Shown here in pieces: positions 46,310 to 54,909 of a stretch of DNA of 64,000 bases. Source of the DNA: Nocardiopsis algeriensis (lineage in GTDB: Bacteria; Actinomycetota; Actinomycetes; Streptosporangiales; Streptosporangiaceae); contig NZ_JACHJO010000006.1 of assembly GCF_014203695.1 (NCBI RefSeq), positions 248,001 through 312,000 on the forward strand, written 5' to 3'. Each line of letters begins with the position of its first letter. The first letter of the stretch is position 1. A program made the position numbers and the translations under genes. The notes below the pieces were generated by a model, which worked only from the letters and a program-made list of their open reading frames with translations, was not told the origin of the DNA and did not search any database.

Positions 46310-48034
46310 GTGCCGCACGCGGTGGACCCGAGCCGTGCCGCCCAGCACGGGAGTGTGGTCATGCGACTCCTCGACGAGCTGTTCCCGCTCGTGGAGGGGT
46401 TTTACGTCGACCTCCACAAGAATCCGGAACTCTCCCACGCCGAGCACCGCACCGCCAGCGCCGTGGCCGAGTGGCTCAGCCGGGCCGACTACGAGGTCCA
46501 CACGGGCATCGGCGGCACCGGTGTGGTCGGCATCCTGCGCAACGGCCCCGGCCCCACGGTCATGCTGCGCGCCGACATGGACGCCCTCCCCGTCGAGGAG
46601 CGGACCGGTCTGCCCTACGCCAGCACCGCCCGCGCCGTCGACGCCGACGGCACCGAGGTCCCCGTCATGCACGCGTGCGGCCACGACGCCCACACCGCCT
46701 GCCTGGTGGGAGCCGCCGACCTCCTCGCCGAGACGCGCCAGGAGTGGTCGGGCACCGTGATGATCGTCGCCCAGCCCGCCGAGGAGTCCCTGGAGGGGGC
46801 GCAGGCCATGCTGGAGGACGGCCTGTTCGAACGCTTCGGCCGCCCCGACATCGTCCTGGGCCAGCACCTGGGCCCCCAGCCCGCCGGACTCATCTCGCAC
46901 CGGGCCGGGATCATCCTCGGCTCGTCCCACTCCTACCGGGTGCGCATCCACGGTGAGGGCGGCCACGCCTCCCAGCCCAACGCCACCGTCGACCCGGTGC
47001 TCATCGCGGCGAACATCGTCACCCGTCTGCAGGGCGTGGTCTCCCGCGAGATCAGCCCGAGCGAGATGGCGGTGCTCACCGTCGGCAGGATCCAGGCGGG
47101 TACCACGGCCAACATCATCCCGGACGAGGCCTACCTGGAGATCAACACCCGCGCGCTCAACGACAACGTCGCCGCGCAGCTGGAGGCGGCCATCGAGCGG
47201 ATCGTGAACGCCGAGGCCGCCGCCTCCGGGGCGATCCGCCCGCCCTCCGTCGAGCGCTTCCAGAGCGCGGGGGTCACCCGCAACGACCCGGACGGCACCG
47301 CCGACGTCGCGGCCGCGCACCACGCGTACTTCGGCGAGGACTACGTCATCCACCTTCCGGACCCCTTCCCGGCCACGGAGGACTTCGGCCGCTTCGGGCT
47401 GCCCGGCGACCCGCAGCCGATCCCGTACGTGTTCTGGTTCGTGGGAGCGACGCCGCACGACGTCTGGGAGACGGCCCCAGGTGACACCCCCTACGAGAAG
47501 ATGGGCAACGTTCCCGGCACCCATTCGCCCTTCTTCGCACCCGCCCGCGAACCCGCGCTGCGGGCCGGGCTCGCGGCGCTCACCGTCGCGGCGCTGACCT
47601 ACCTGGGCAGCGACCGGGGGAGCGTGCAGGGACAGGCGCTTCCGCCGACCGCGGTGCACGGCCCGCCGCCCGGCGAGGCCCCCGCGGCCGACGCCCCGCC
47701 GCCGTCCGGTCTTCCCGACTCCGAGGCCTACGACAGCGCCTACCTCGCCGCCACCCCGTGGCCCGCCTACGGGGAGGAGCGCGCCAAGTCCACCCACGAG
47801 GCCGACATGGGCGCCATGATGGAGGCCCAGGACGAGGAGCTCCGCGAGGAGTGGCGCAGCGGGAAGGTCGAGGAGTCCACGATGTCGGCGGACATGGCCG
47901 CGTTCCTGGACGACGAGCCCCAGGGGCCGCCCGCCGGACGCTCCTACGGCGGTCCGCCGCCGCAGGGCAGCGCCCACCAGGCGCCGCCCCCCGGGCGCGA
48001 CGACGGCCGGCCCGGCTCCGAGTACCCTCTCTGA
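46310..48034 (+). CDS. M20 family metal-dependent amidohydrolase with Pro-rich tail
   Basis: Amidohydrolase/aminoacylase-type enzyme of 574 residues. The catalytic domain (about residues 15-425) has VDLHKNPELSHAEHRTA, MLRADMDALPVEE, MHACGHDAHTA, QPAEESLEGA and the dimerisation lid with GEGGHASQPN, as in IAA-amino-acid hydrolase-like M20D enzymes. Metal ligands are conserved. A C-terminal extension of about 150 residues rich in Pro, Gly and Asp/Glu is unusual. Start unclear: GTG at 46310 or 46301, with AAAGG upstream; an earlier GTG (46244) is excluded by the promoter position. Substrate unknown. Confidence 0.86.
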   Translation: MPHAVDPSRAAQHGSVVMRLLDELFPLVEGFYVDLHKNPELSHAEHRTASAVAEWLSRADYEVHTGIGGTGVVGILRNGPGPTVMLRADMDALPVEERTGLPYASTARAVDADGTEVPVMHACGHDAHTACLVGAADLLAETRQEWSGTVMIVAQPAEESLEGAQAMLEDGLFERFGRPDIVLGQHLGPQPAGLISHRAGIILGSSHSYRVRIHGEGGHASQPNATVDPVLIAANIVTRLQGVVSREISPSEMAVLTVGRIQAGTTANIIPDEAYLEINTRALNDNVAAQLEAAIERIVNAEAAASGAIRPPSVERFQSAGVTRNDPDGTADVAAAHHAYFGEDYVIHLPDPFPATEDFGRFGLPGDPQPIPYVFWFVGATPHDVWETAPGDTPYEKMGNVPGTHSPFFAPAREPALRAGLAALTVAALTYLGSDRGSVQGQALPPTAVHGPPPGEAPAADAPPPSGLPDSEAYDSAYLAATPWPAYGEERAKSTHEADMGAMMEAQDEELREEWRSGKVEESTMSADMAAFLDDEPQGPPAGRSYGGPPPQGSAHQAPPPGRDDGRPGSEYPL

Positions 48035-48040
48035 CCTCCT

Positions 48041-48844
48041 GTGGGAGCAGGCTTCCGGCAGTGGGGCGACCCCGGTCTGCGCCGGTCCCTGCGCCACCCC
48101 CGGGAAGCCTCTCTGCTGGCCATGTGCGTGGGGGTGACCCTCTTCACCGTGGCGGGCGCCCTCAGCCGCGCCTACGCGGGGGACCCCAACGAACCGCTGC
48201 TGCTGCTGAGCATCCCCGTGCTGGTGTACTTCGTGCGGGGGCAGATGTACGCGCGCCAGCGGGTCAACGGGGTGCGGATCACCGAGCGGCAGTTCCCCGA
48301 GGCGCACCGGATGGTGGCCGAGGCGGCGGCCGCGTTCGGCATGAAACGGGTTCCGGAGGCGTACGTCGTGCTGGGCAACGGCGTGATCAACGCGTTCGCC
48401 TCCGGACACGGGTTCCGCCGGTACGTGGCCGTCAACAGCGATCTGTTCGAGGTGGGCGGGAGACTGGCGGACCCCGACGCGCTCCGTTTCGTCATCGGCC
48501 ACGAGGTGGGGCACATCGCGGCCGGGCACACCTCGTTCTGGCGCCAGTTCGGCATCTCCGTGGCCAACGTGATCCCGGGGGTGGGCAGCACGCTGAGCCG
48601 GGCCCAGGAGTACACGGCCGACAACCACGCCTACAAGTTCTGCCCCGAGGGGGTGCAGGGGCTGCGGGTCCTGGCCGCGGGCAAGTACCTGTACCAGGCG
48701 GTCGACTTCCAGGACATCGCCGACCGGGCGGCGACCGACACGGGGTTCTTCGTACTGCTGGTCAACCTGCTCTCCAGCCACCCGGTCAACACGTTCAGGT
48801 TCGCCGCTCTGTCGGACCGGAGCAGGCCGGGCCGGATCCTGTGA
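48041..48844 (+). CDS. M48 family metallopeptidase
   Basis: Membrane zinc peptidase of the Ste24/HtpX type, 267 residues. Two hydrophobic segments precede the catalytic domain, which has the HEVGHIAAGH zinc motif (HExxH) and the third ligand Glu in RAQEYTADNHA. Such proteins degrade misfolded membrane proteins or regulators. GTG start 48041 lies 6 nt after the amidohydrolase stop, suggesting co-transcription. It ends 45 nt before the CPBP-type gene, which has its own promoter. Confidence 0.88.
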   Translation: MGAGFRQWGDPGLRRSLRHPREASLLAMCVGVTLFTVAGALSRAYAGDPNEPLLLLSIPVLVYFVRGQMYARQRVNGVRITERQFPEAHRMVAEAAAAFGMKRVPEAYVVLGNGVINAFASGHGFRRYVAVNSDLFEVGGRLADPDALRFVIGHEVGHIAAGHTSFWRQFGISVANVIPGVGSTLSRAQEYTADNHAYKFCPEGVQGLRVLAAGKYLYQAVDFQDIADRAATDTGFFVLLVNLLSSHPVNTFRFAALSDRSRPGRIL

Positions 48845-48889
48845 ACAAGGCGTGCACCGCAACCTGTTTCCGCCCTCTACTATTGCCCC

Positions 48890-50137
48890 GTGCCATGGTC
48901 CGATTCCCTCCCTCAGTTCAGTCTCGCCGGGACCCTGCTGACGGTCCTGCTGCTCTTCTTCGCGGCCTTCGGCGAGCCCTTCCTCGGCAGGAAGGCGTTC
49001 GCGTGGCTGTCGCGGCGGCGTGACAGGGACGCGCTCGCCCTCGTCCGCGTGCACGCCGCCACGATGGGCGTGCACGTCCTGTGGGGCGTGCTGTTCCTGG
49101 CCGTGCTGCTGCTCTCCCCGGGACTGGACGCCGCCGACCTCGGCCTGCGGCTCCCCGACTCCCTGGGACCGGTCGTCGGCGGAGCCCTGGGCGGCCTGAT
49201 CGCCCTGGGCGGCCTGTGGCTGTTCCTCAACGGACTCCCCGCCCGGGTCCGCTCCGCGCTTCCGGCCAAGGGCCGGCGGAGCAGGCGCCGCCGCGCCCCC
49301 GCTCCCGCCAGGAACCTGCCCGAGCCCGAGCGCGACCGGTGGCTGCTCGTCCCCTGGACGAGGAACGAGCGCCTCGCGGCCGCGGGTGCGGCCGTCACCG
49401 GAGGCGTGTTCACGGAAATGGTCTACCGCGGCCTGTTCATCGTCCTGGTGGCGAGCATGGGCGTCCCGCTGTGGATCGCCGGGGTGCTCTCGGTGGCGCT
49501 GTTCTCCGTCGCCTACCTCTACCAGGGCTGGTGGGGGCTGGTCAGCGCGGGGGCCTCGGGCACGCTGTTCACGGTCCTGTACCTGGGCACCGGCAGCCTG
49601 TGGGTGCCGATCGCGGTGCACGTCGCCCTCAACCTGCGCTCGATCGCCTTCCCCCCGGCCTCCCTGAGGGAGGGGCCGTACGAGGACGACCACGAGGACC
49701 CGTACGAGAGCGAGTACGAGGACCGGTCCGACGGCGAGGGCCCCGGCGGCGGGGCCGGAGAGGCCCCGCAGGCCCCGGCCGCCACAGCGCAGTCCGCCGT
49801 CCCCACCGCTCCGGCCCCGCAGGCCCCGGCCGCCACCGCGCAGTTCGCCGCTCCCGTGGCTCCCGGGCCGCAGGCTCCGCGGCACGGGGGACCGCGGCCG
49901 CAGGGCGGCACCCCGCCGCAGGGGATGCCGCCGCAGGATGCTCGGCCCCCGGGGACGCCCCCCTACGGCACGCCTTCGCCGGGCACGCCCGGGTACGGAT
50001 CCCCGCGGCAGGGCACTCCGCCCCGGGGCACGCCCCCGTGGGGAGCTCCTCCGCCCGGCGCGCCGCCCCGGGACGCGGGGCGCAGCGGCGACCTCCTCGG
50101 GGAGTGGCCTCAGCGCCCGCAGGGACCGGGCGCCTGA
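48890..50137 (+). CDS. CPBP/CAAX-type membrane protein with degenerate active-site motifs
   Basis: The 415-residue protein has about seven membrane segments in residues 8-255, then an acidic and Pro/Gly/Gln-rich tail of about 160 residues. It matches the CPBP (Abi) intramembrane protease family, but the EExxxR motif reads TEMVYR (Thr175-Glu176, Arg180) and FxxxH reads FSVAY (Tyr209 for His). HxxxN is retained (His244, Asn248). Proteolysis is therefore doubtful. GTG at 48890 is leaderless-like: TACTAT (48878-48883) sits 6 nt upstream. Confidence 0.8.
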   Translation: MPWSDSLPQFSLAGTLLTVLLLFFAAFGEPFLGRKAFAWLSRRRDRDALALVRVHAATMGVHVLWGVLFLAVLLLSPGLDAADLGLRLPDSLGPVVGGALGGLIALGGLWLFLNGLPARVRSALPAKGRRSRRRRAPAPARNLPEPERDRWLLVPWTRNERLAAAGAAVTGGVFTEMVYRGLFIVLVASMGVPLWIAGVLSVALFSVAYLYQGWWGLVSAGASGTLFTVLYLGTGSLWVPIAVHVALNLRSIAFPPASLREGPYEDDHEDPYESEYEDRSDGEGPGGGAGEAPQAPAATAQSAVPTAPAPQAPAATAQFAAPVAPGPQAPRHGGPRPQGGTPPQGMPPQDARPPGTPPYGTPSPGTPGYGSPRQGTPPRGTPPWGAPPPGAPPRDAGRSGDLLGEWPQRPQGPGA

Positions 50138-50197
50138 GCCGGCGGTGACCTCCGGGCCGGTTCCCGGTGTCCCGAGGCGGTGAGGCACGATGGTGGG

Positions 50198-50992
50198 ATG
50201 TCCGACGCTCTCGACTTCCCGATCACCCGCAGTCGCCGCTACTGGCTGACCACCGCCGACGGCGTCGGGATCGACTCCCAGCTGCTGACCGGTCCTGTTC
50301 CGCGCACCACCGCGGTGGTGCTCGCCAACGGGTTCACCGGCACCTATCGCAGCCCTCACACGCGTGCGCTCGCCGAGGCGATGCTCCAGGTCGGCGACGT
50401 CATGACCTTCGACTTCCGCGGGCACCACGGCTCCGGGGGCCGCAGCACGGTCGGCAACGCCGAGATCCACGACCTGGAGGCGGTCATGGTGCGGCTGCGG
50501 GAGCTGGGCTACACCTCGGTGGCCACGGTCGGGTTCTCCATGGGGGCGGCGGTCGTCGTGCGGCACGCGGCCGTCTACGGAGGGGTCGCCGCCGCGGTCG
50601 CCGTCAGCGGTCCCAGCCGCTGGTACTACAGGGGCACCCGGAGGATGCGCCTGCTCCACCTCGGTGTCGAGCGGGGGCTGGGCCGCTTCTTCCTGCGCAG
50701 TTTCCGCAAGGTCCGCGTCATCGACCGCGAGTGGGAGACCAGACCGGCCGAGCCCCGGGAGGTGGCGGGGAAGATCTCTCCGGCACCGCTGCTGGTGGTA
50801 CACGGTGACGCCGACCCCTACTTCCCCGTCTCCCACGCGCTCGACGTCCACGGTGCGGCCGAGGAACCCAAGGACCTGTGGATCATCCCCGGCATGGGCC
50901 ACGCCGAGCGCGCGGTGACCCCGGAACTCTCCCTCCGCCTGCGTGAATGGCTGCGTGAACACCTGCCCGAGGAGCAGGCGGAGGAGAACTGA
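50198..50992 (+). CDS. Alpha/beta hydrolase
   Basis: The 264-residue alpha/beta-hydrolase fold enzyme has DFRGHHGSGG, nucleophile Ser in VGFSMGAAV, acid Asp in HGDADPYFP and His in IPGMGHAE. Substrate unknown; likely an esterase or lipase-like protein. ATG at 50198 is preceded by CACGAT 6 nt upstream, a possible -10 for a leaderless mRNA; GTG at 50180 is an alternative. It is followed by an MFS gene in the same direction 42 nt later. Confidence 0.88.
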   Translation: MSDALDFPITRSRRYWLTTADGVGIDSQLLTGPVPRTTAVVLANGFTGTYRSPHTRALAEAMLQVGDVMTFDFRGHHGSGGRSTVGNAEIHDLEAVMVRLRELGYTSVATVGFSMGAAVVVRHAAVYGGVAAAVAVSGPSRWYYRGTRRMRLLHLGVERGLGRFFLRSFRKVRVIDREWETRPAEPREVAGKISPAPLLVVHGDADPYFPVSHALDVHGAAEEPKDLWIIPGMGHAERAVTPELSLRLREWLREHLPEEQAEEN

Positions 50993-51034
50993 ACCTGTGT
51001 CGCGGGCCCTTTCCTTCTCGACTACAAAGAGAGG

Positions 51035-52273
51035 ATGACCCGATCACCTGTGTCGAGGAAAAAGGTGGAAACAGCACTGCCCGGCCTGCGGGGACGCGGC
51101 TTCGCCCTGCTCATCGCCGCGACCGCCATCAGCCTCTGCGGCTTCACCGCCGCACTGCCCCTGGTCCCCTTGTGGGCGGCCAGGGGAGGGGTGGGCGAGT
51201 TCGGGGCGGGCGGCACCACCGCCGCCTTCATGCTCACCACGGTGATCACCCAGCTCGCCATGCCCTGGCTGCTGGAGCGCGGCGGCTACCGCTGGGCCTT
51301 TCCCGTCGGTTCACTGATCATGGGCCTGCCCGCGCCGCTGTTCGCCCTGACCGCGGACCTCGGCGTCCTCGTCACCGTCTCGGCGGTGCGGGGCGTCGGC
51401 TTCGGAATGGTGACCGTCGCCGGCACGGTCCTGGCGGCCCGGCTCGTCCCGCAGGACCAGGTCGGCCGGGCCACCGGCTACTACGGGCTCGCCGTCGGCC
51501 TGCCCCAGGTCGTCATCCTCCCCGGAGGCGTGGCCCTCGCCCTGAGCATCGGCTTCGAGACCACCTTCTGGCTCACCGGGCTGTGCTCGGTGGCGGGGGC
51601 GGCCCTGTCCGCGTGCATCTGGTACGCCGACGGCGGGCGCAACCGCCCGGCGATGCGCTCCGACCCCGCGCACAGGAGCGCTCCGGTCCGCACCTCCCCG
51701 GCGGCGCTGGCGGTCCCCCTGGTGCTCATGCTGGTGACCGCGGCGACCGCGAGCGGGATCGTCACCTTCCTGGCGATCCCGTTCGAGCGGACCGCGTGGC
51801 TGGCCGGCGGCGCCCTGGCCGCCTACGCGGCGGCGGTCGTGATCGGCCGCTGGAGCGCAGGGACGCTCCACGACCGCCACCGCCGCACCCTGCTCCTCCT
51901 GCCGGGCACCGCGGCCGCCGTTCTCGGCGCGGCCCTGGCCACCGTCGCCCTGTGGTCCGTCCCGGGTCCGGGGGCACAGCCCGGGGCGGGAACGGCGCTG
52001 CTGGTGGTGGCGGGCGCCTTCCTGTTCGGCCTGGGCTTCGGCGCGGTCCAGAACGAGACCGTCACCCTCATGCTGAACCGCACCGGCCCCGCCGGTTACG
52101 GCAGGGCCAGTGCGGTCTGGAACATCGGCTACGACGCGGGCACGGGTGCGGGGGCGATCCTCCTGGGCCTGCTCATCCAGCTGCTCGGCTACGGCCCCGC
52201 CTTCGCGGTCACCGCCCTCGTCCTGGCGGCGGCCCTGCCCCTGGCCCTGGGGCGGAAGGTCAGAACGACGTGA
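51035..52273 (+). CDS. MFS transporter
   Basis: The 412-residue protein has 12 hydrophobic segments in the 6+6 arrangement of major-facilitator exporters. LLERGGYRWAFPVG (loop 2-3), RGVGFGMVTVAGTVLAARLVP and the motif-C-like stretch are visible. No specific drug or sugar family is recognised. Follows the alpha/beta hydrolase gene and overlaps the convergent secreted-protein gene at its 3' end by 14 nt. Confidence 0.85.
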   Translation: MTRSPVSRKKVETALPGLRGRGFALLIAATAISLCGFTAALPLVPLWAARGGVGEFGAGGTTAAFMLTTVITQLAMPWLLERGGYRWAFPVGSLIMGLPAPLFALTADLGVLVTVSAVRGVGFGMVTVAGTVLAARLVPQDQVGRATGYYGLAVGLPQVVILPGGVALALSIGFETTFWLTGLCSVAGAALSACIWYADGGRNRPAMRSDPAHRSAPVRTSPAALAVPLVLMLVTAATASGIVTFLAIPFERTAWLAGGALAAYAAAVVIGRWSAGTLHDRHRRTLLLLPGTAAAVLGAALATVALWSVPGPGAQPGAGTALLVVAGAFLFGLGFGAVQNETVTLMLNRTGPAGYGRASAVWNIGYDAGTGAGAILLGLLIQLLGYGPAFAVTALVLAAALPLALGRKVRTT

Positions 52274-53231
52274 TGTGCACGTGGTCGTAGTGGTTCTGGG
52301 TGGGGCTGCCGCGGTCTTCCATCCACTTCCACTGGCGGTTGGCCGTGTGCCAGATCTGCTGTTCCCAGATGACGTACTCCACGCCCAGGCGGTCGGCGTT
52401 GTCGATGGCGTACTGGGCGATCTGGGTGCCCCACGCCTGGTTGTCCGCCGTCGGGTAGCCCCCGCCCGTGCTCACCATGAAGTCGCACGCCCGACCCTCG
52501 CCGTGGTCGTCCGCGGTGCCGCGCCAGCAGCCCACCGAGTAGGGGACGCCGACCGACCTGATGATCTCGTCGCGGATCGCCGCCATGCGGGGCGTGGTCT
52601 GCGACCAGCCGCCGCCGACCGCGCTGTCGGGGATGGCGCCGGTCCCCTGTGTCTCGGGAACCTGCTCCTCCTCGTACTTCCGGATCTTCTCCTCGATCTC
52701 CTCGCGCTTGCCCTCCAGCTCGTCGATGAGCTCCTCGGCGTCCTGCAACTCCGTGTTGAGCTCGTCCGCGACCAGCTCGGCCTCGTCCCGTATCTCGATG
52801 AGGTCCGCGATCTCCTCGGACTGGCTCTGCCCCAGGTAGCTCAGGACGGCCGCGTCGCTGTACACCGACTCCGGCTCACTGGAGAAGATCACCGAGAAGG
52901 CCGGGTCGAGGCCGCTGCTGTTCTTGTACTGGGTGGCCGCGATGGTGGACACGCCCGACCGTGAGGCCTCCAGCTCCTCCTCGATCTCCTGGAGGTCCTC
53001 CTCGGCCTTCTCGACACGTGTCTTGATCTCCTCGAACTGGAGCAGCTCGCCGTTGTAGCTCTCCTCGAGCTCCTCGGCCCGCTGCGTCAGCTCGTCGATG
53101 TCGACCTCGTCGTCACCGGGTTCGGCCTGCGCCGTGCCCGGGAGGCCGACGGCCACGGCCGTGACCGCGGCGGAGAGGGCGAGGACGGCGCGCCTGCCGC
53201 GCCGGCGGCTGGGATGAGGAGAGGGTGTCAT
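52260..53231 (-). CDS. Secreted coiled-coil protein with LAS-type zinc peptidase domain
   Basis: The 323-residue protein has a signal peptide (residues 1-36, AQA cleavage region), a long Glu/Lys-rich coiled coil (about 45-195) and a C-terminal domain with HGEGRACDFM and HYDHVHI. These place the His, Asp and His zinc ligands of LAS-family (D-Ala-D-Ala-peptidase-like) enzymes. This layout matches actinobacterial peptidoglycan-remodelling proteins such as those with an ARB_07466-type C-terminal domain. ATG at 53231. Its 3' end overlaps the MFS gene by 14 nt. The wall substrate is inferred. Confidence 0.85.
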   Translation of the reverse strand: MTPSPHPSRRRGRRAVLALSAAVTAVAVGLPGTAQAEPGDDEVDIDELTQRAEELEESYNGELLQFEEIKTRVEKAEEDLQEIEEELEASRSGVSTIAATQYKNSSGLDPAFSVIFSSEPESVYSDAAVLSYLGQSQSEEIADLIEIRDEAELVADELNTELQDAEELIDELEGKREEIEEKIRKYEEEQVPETQGTGAIPDSAVGGGWSQTTPRMAAIRDEIIRSVGVPYSVGCWRGTADDHGEGRACDFMVSTGGGYPTADNQAWGTQIAQYAIDNADRLGVEYVIWEQQIWHTANRQWKWMEDRGSPTQNHYDHVHITSF

Positions 53232-53454
53232 GTCTGCTCCGTGAACGGTCTGGGCGCATCCGACGCGCGACAGCGAGGAGGATGTCGCGGCGGAGGGATG
53301 CTCAGCAGACCCTATGAGGTCGTGGCGTTGCGTGCCTGGTGCGTTGACTCACGTGACTCTGGGGGGTCGAGCGGGGACGTGTCCGAAGATACCGGTAGCC
53401 GGTGACCGGACGGGCCCGCGCCTGCCCGTGGGACGCCCTGCTCGCGGCAGCGGT

Positions 53455-54009
53455 TCAGCCCGCGCCGCCGAAGGCGCTGGGCAGCTGGACGCCGGCGGGG
53501 CTCGGCGGCTCGGCGGGCATGAACCAGTCGGACCGGCGGATCTCGCGCAGTGCCTGCTTGCGCGCCTCCGGTTCGATGCGGTCGATGTAGAGCACGCCGT
53601 CCAGGTGCTCGGTCTCGTGCTGGAGGGCGCGTGCCATGAGGCCGCTGCCCCGCAGGGTGACGGGCTCGTTGCGCAGGTCCACGCCGGTGACGACGGCGTG
53701 CATGGCCCGCCGGGTGGGGTACCAGAGGCCGGGAATGGACAGGCAGCCCTCGTCGCCGTCCTGCACCTCCTCGGACAGCTCCGCGATCTCGGGGTTGATC
53801 ACGTAGCCGATGCGCCCTTCGACGTTGTAGCTGAACACACGCAGCCCCACCCCGATCTGGGTGGCGGCGACGCCGGCCCGGCCGGGGGCGTCCACCGTGT
53901 CCAGCAGGTCCTGGACCAGGGATGCGGTGTGCTTGTCGAACTTGGTGACGGGTGTGGTCGCGGTGACGAGTACAGGGTCGCCGAAGCGGACGATGGGACG
54001 CATGGTCAT
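53455..54009 (-). CDS. def: Peptide deformylase
   Basis: Removes the N-formyl group from nascent proteins. The 184-residue product has the three PDF motifs: GVAATQIG (G-x-AAxQ), DEGCLS (Cys metal ligand) and QHETEHLDG (HExxH). ATG at 54009 has TAATCT 7 nt upstream, consistent with a leaderless transcript and no ribosome site. No fmt gene is adjacent. Actinobacteria often carry several def copies, so essentiality of this one is unclear. Confidence 0.93.
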   Translation of the reverse strand: MTMRPIVRFGDPVLVTATTPVTKFDKHTASLVQDLLDTVDAPGRAGVAATQIGVGLRVFSYNVEGRIGYVINPEIAELSEEVQDGDEGCLSIPGLWYPTRRAMHAVVTGVDLRNEPVTLRGSGLMARALQHETEHLDGVLYIDRIEPEARKQALREIRRSDWFMPAEPPSPAGVQLPSAFGGAG

Positions 54010-54096
54010 GCACCAAAGATTAGTCCGGTCCCGTCCGTGCGAGGACGGAGATCCGCAGAAGCCCTTCCGCCCCGGCGAACCGGTGCTCCCGTTTCC

Positions 54097-54909
54097 TCAG
54101 AGGGCGAGACCGGGGCGCAGGGCGTCGTCCAGGACCATCTCGATGTAGTCCAGGGCGGCCCGGCGCCGGGCCAGGGCGCTCTCGTACAGGGAGGGGCTGC
54201 CGAAGCCGCGCCGGACCCGCAGGCACTCGTTGACGACTCGCTGCCACTTCTCCGGAAAGGCGTGCAGCGCGTAGGCGCCGGCACCCGACTTGGAGGTGAT
54301 CTCACCCGTCTTGAGGGTGAAGTGGAGGCGGCTCACGCTCAGCACGCTCCAGGAGGGGGCGAGGGATCCGAGGACGGCCAGCCCGCGCGGCGTGACCAGG
54401 CGTCCGGCCTTCTCCCGCCAGCGCCGCCACTGCTCGTCCAAGGACCCGAGCGACCAGGCGCGCAGGCTCTCGCGCTCGTCCCACACGTCGAGCTCGAGCC
54501 GGTGCGGACCGCGTACGGTCACGCCCCGCTCGGCGAGCACGTGCCAGGTGACGGGGTTGACATCGCTGTCGGCCCGGTCGCGGAACCGGCCGCCGATGAC
54601 GGAGGCGACAGGACCGCAGGCGGCCGGGTCGCGGGTGAGGTCCTCCCACGTGACGTGGATGCCGTTGAACTGGAGGCCGGCGGCGTCGTTGCGCGTGAGC
54701 GCGTGCGCGCGCCGGAGCAGTTCGAGCTCGGTGGGGCCCGGCCGGGCCGAGGTGACGACGACGAAGTCGACGTCGCTGGTGTGGGGGCGGAAGTCGCCGA
54801 GAGCGACCGAACCGGTCAGGTAGAGACCCTCGACCAGGCCCGGGGCCTCCCGGTCGGCGTGCGTGAGAAAGGTCCGCGCGATCGTCCGCACCCGAGGGTG
54901 GACGGCCAT
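54097..54909 (-). CDS. Nucleotidyltransferase-fold protein, AadA-like
   Basis: The 270-residue protein has an N-terminal Pol-beta-type nucleotidyltransferase motif YLTGSVALGDFRPHTSDVDF (GS-x-D-x-D). A helical C-terminal domain has a layout like the DUF4111 domain of aminoglycoside adenylyltransferases (AadA). It may adenylylate a small molecule. Resistance is possible but not shown. ATG at 54909 with GGAG 5 nt upstream; GTG at 54915 is an alternative. It reads toward def across an 87-nt gap. Confidence 0.75.
   Translation of the reverse strand: MAVHPRVRTIARTFLTHADREAPGLVEGLYLTGSVALGDFRPHTSDVDFVVVTSARPGPTELELLRRAHALTRNDAAGLQFNGIHVTWEDLTRDPAACGPVASVIGGRFRDRADSDVNPVTWHVLAERGVTVRGPHRLELDVWDERESLRAWSLGSLDEQWRRWREKAGRLVTPRGLAVLGSLAPSWSVLSVSRLHFTLKTGEITSKSGAGAYALHAFPEKWQRVVNECLRVRRGFGSPSLYESALARRRAALDYIEMVLDDALRPGLAL

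Noticed and set aside
46206-46320. ATG with a perfect GGGAGG before the amidohydrolase gene
   Set aside because: The frame only overlaps the amidohydrolase gene out of phase and has a shadow composition; the ribosome site is probably fortuitous.
46250-50962. 1570-codon minus-strand frame over the amidohydrolase-to-hydrolase region
   Set aside because: Opposite to well-supported genes with family motifs; composition is of the antisense kind.
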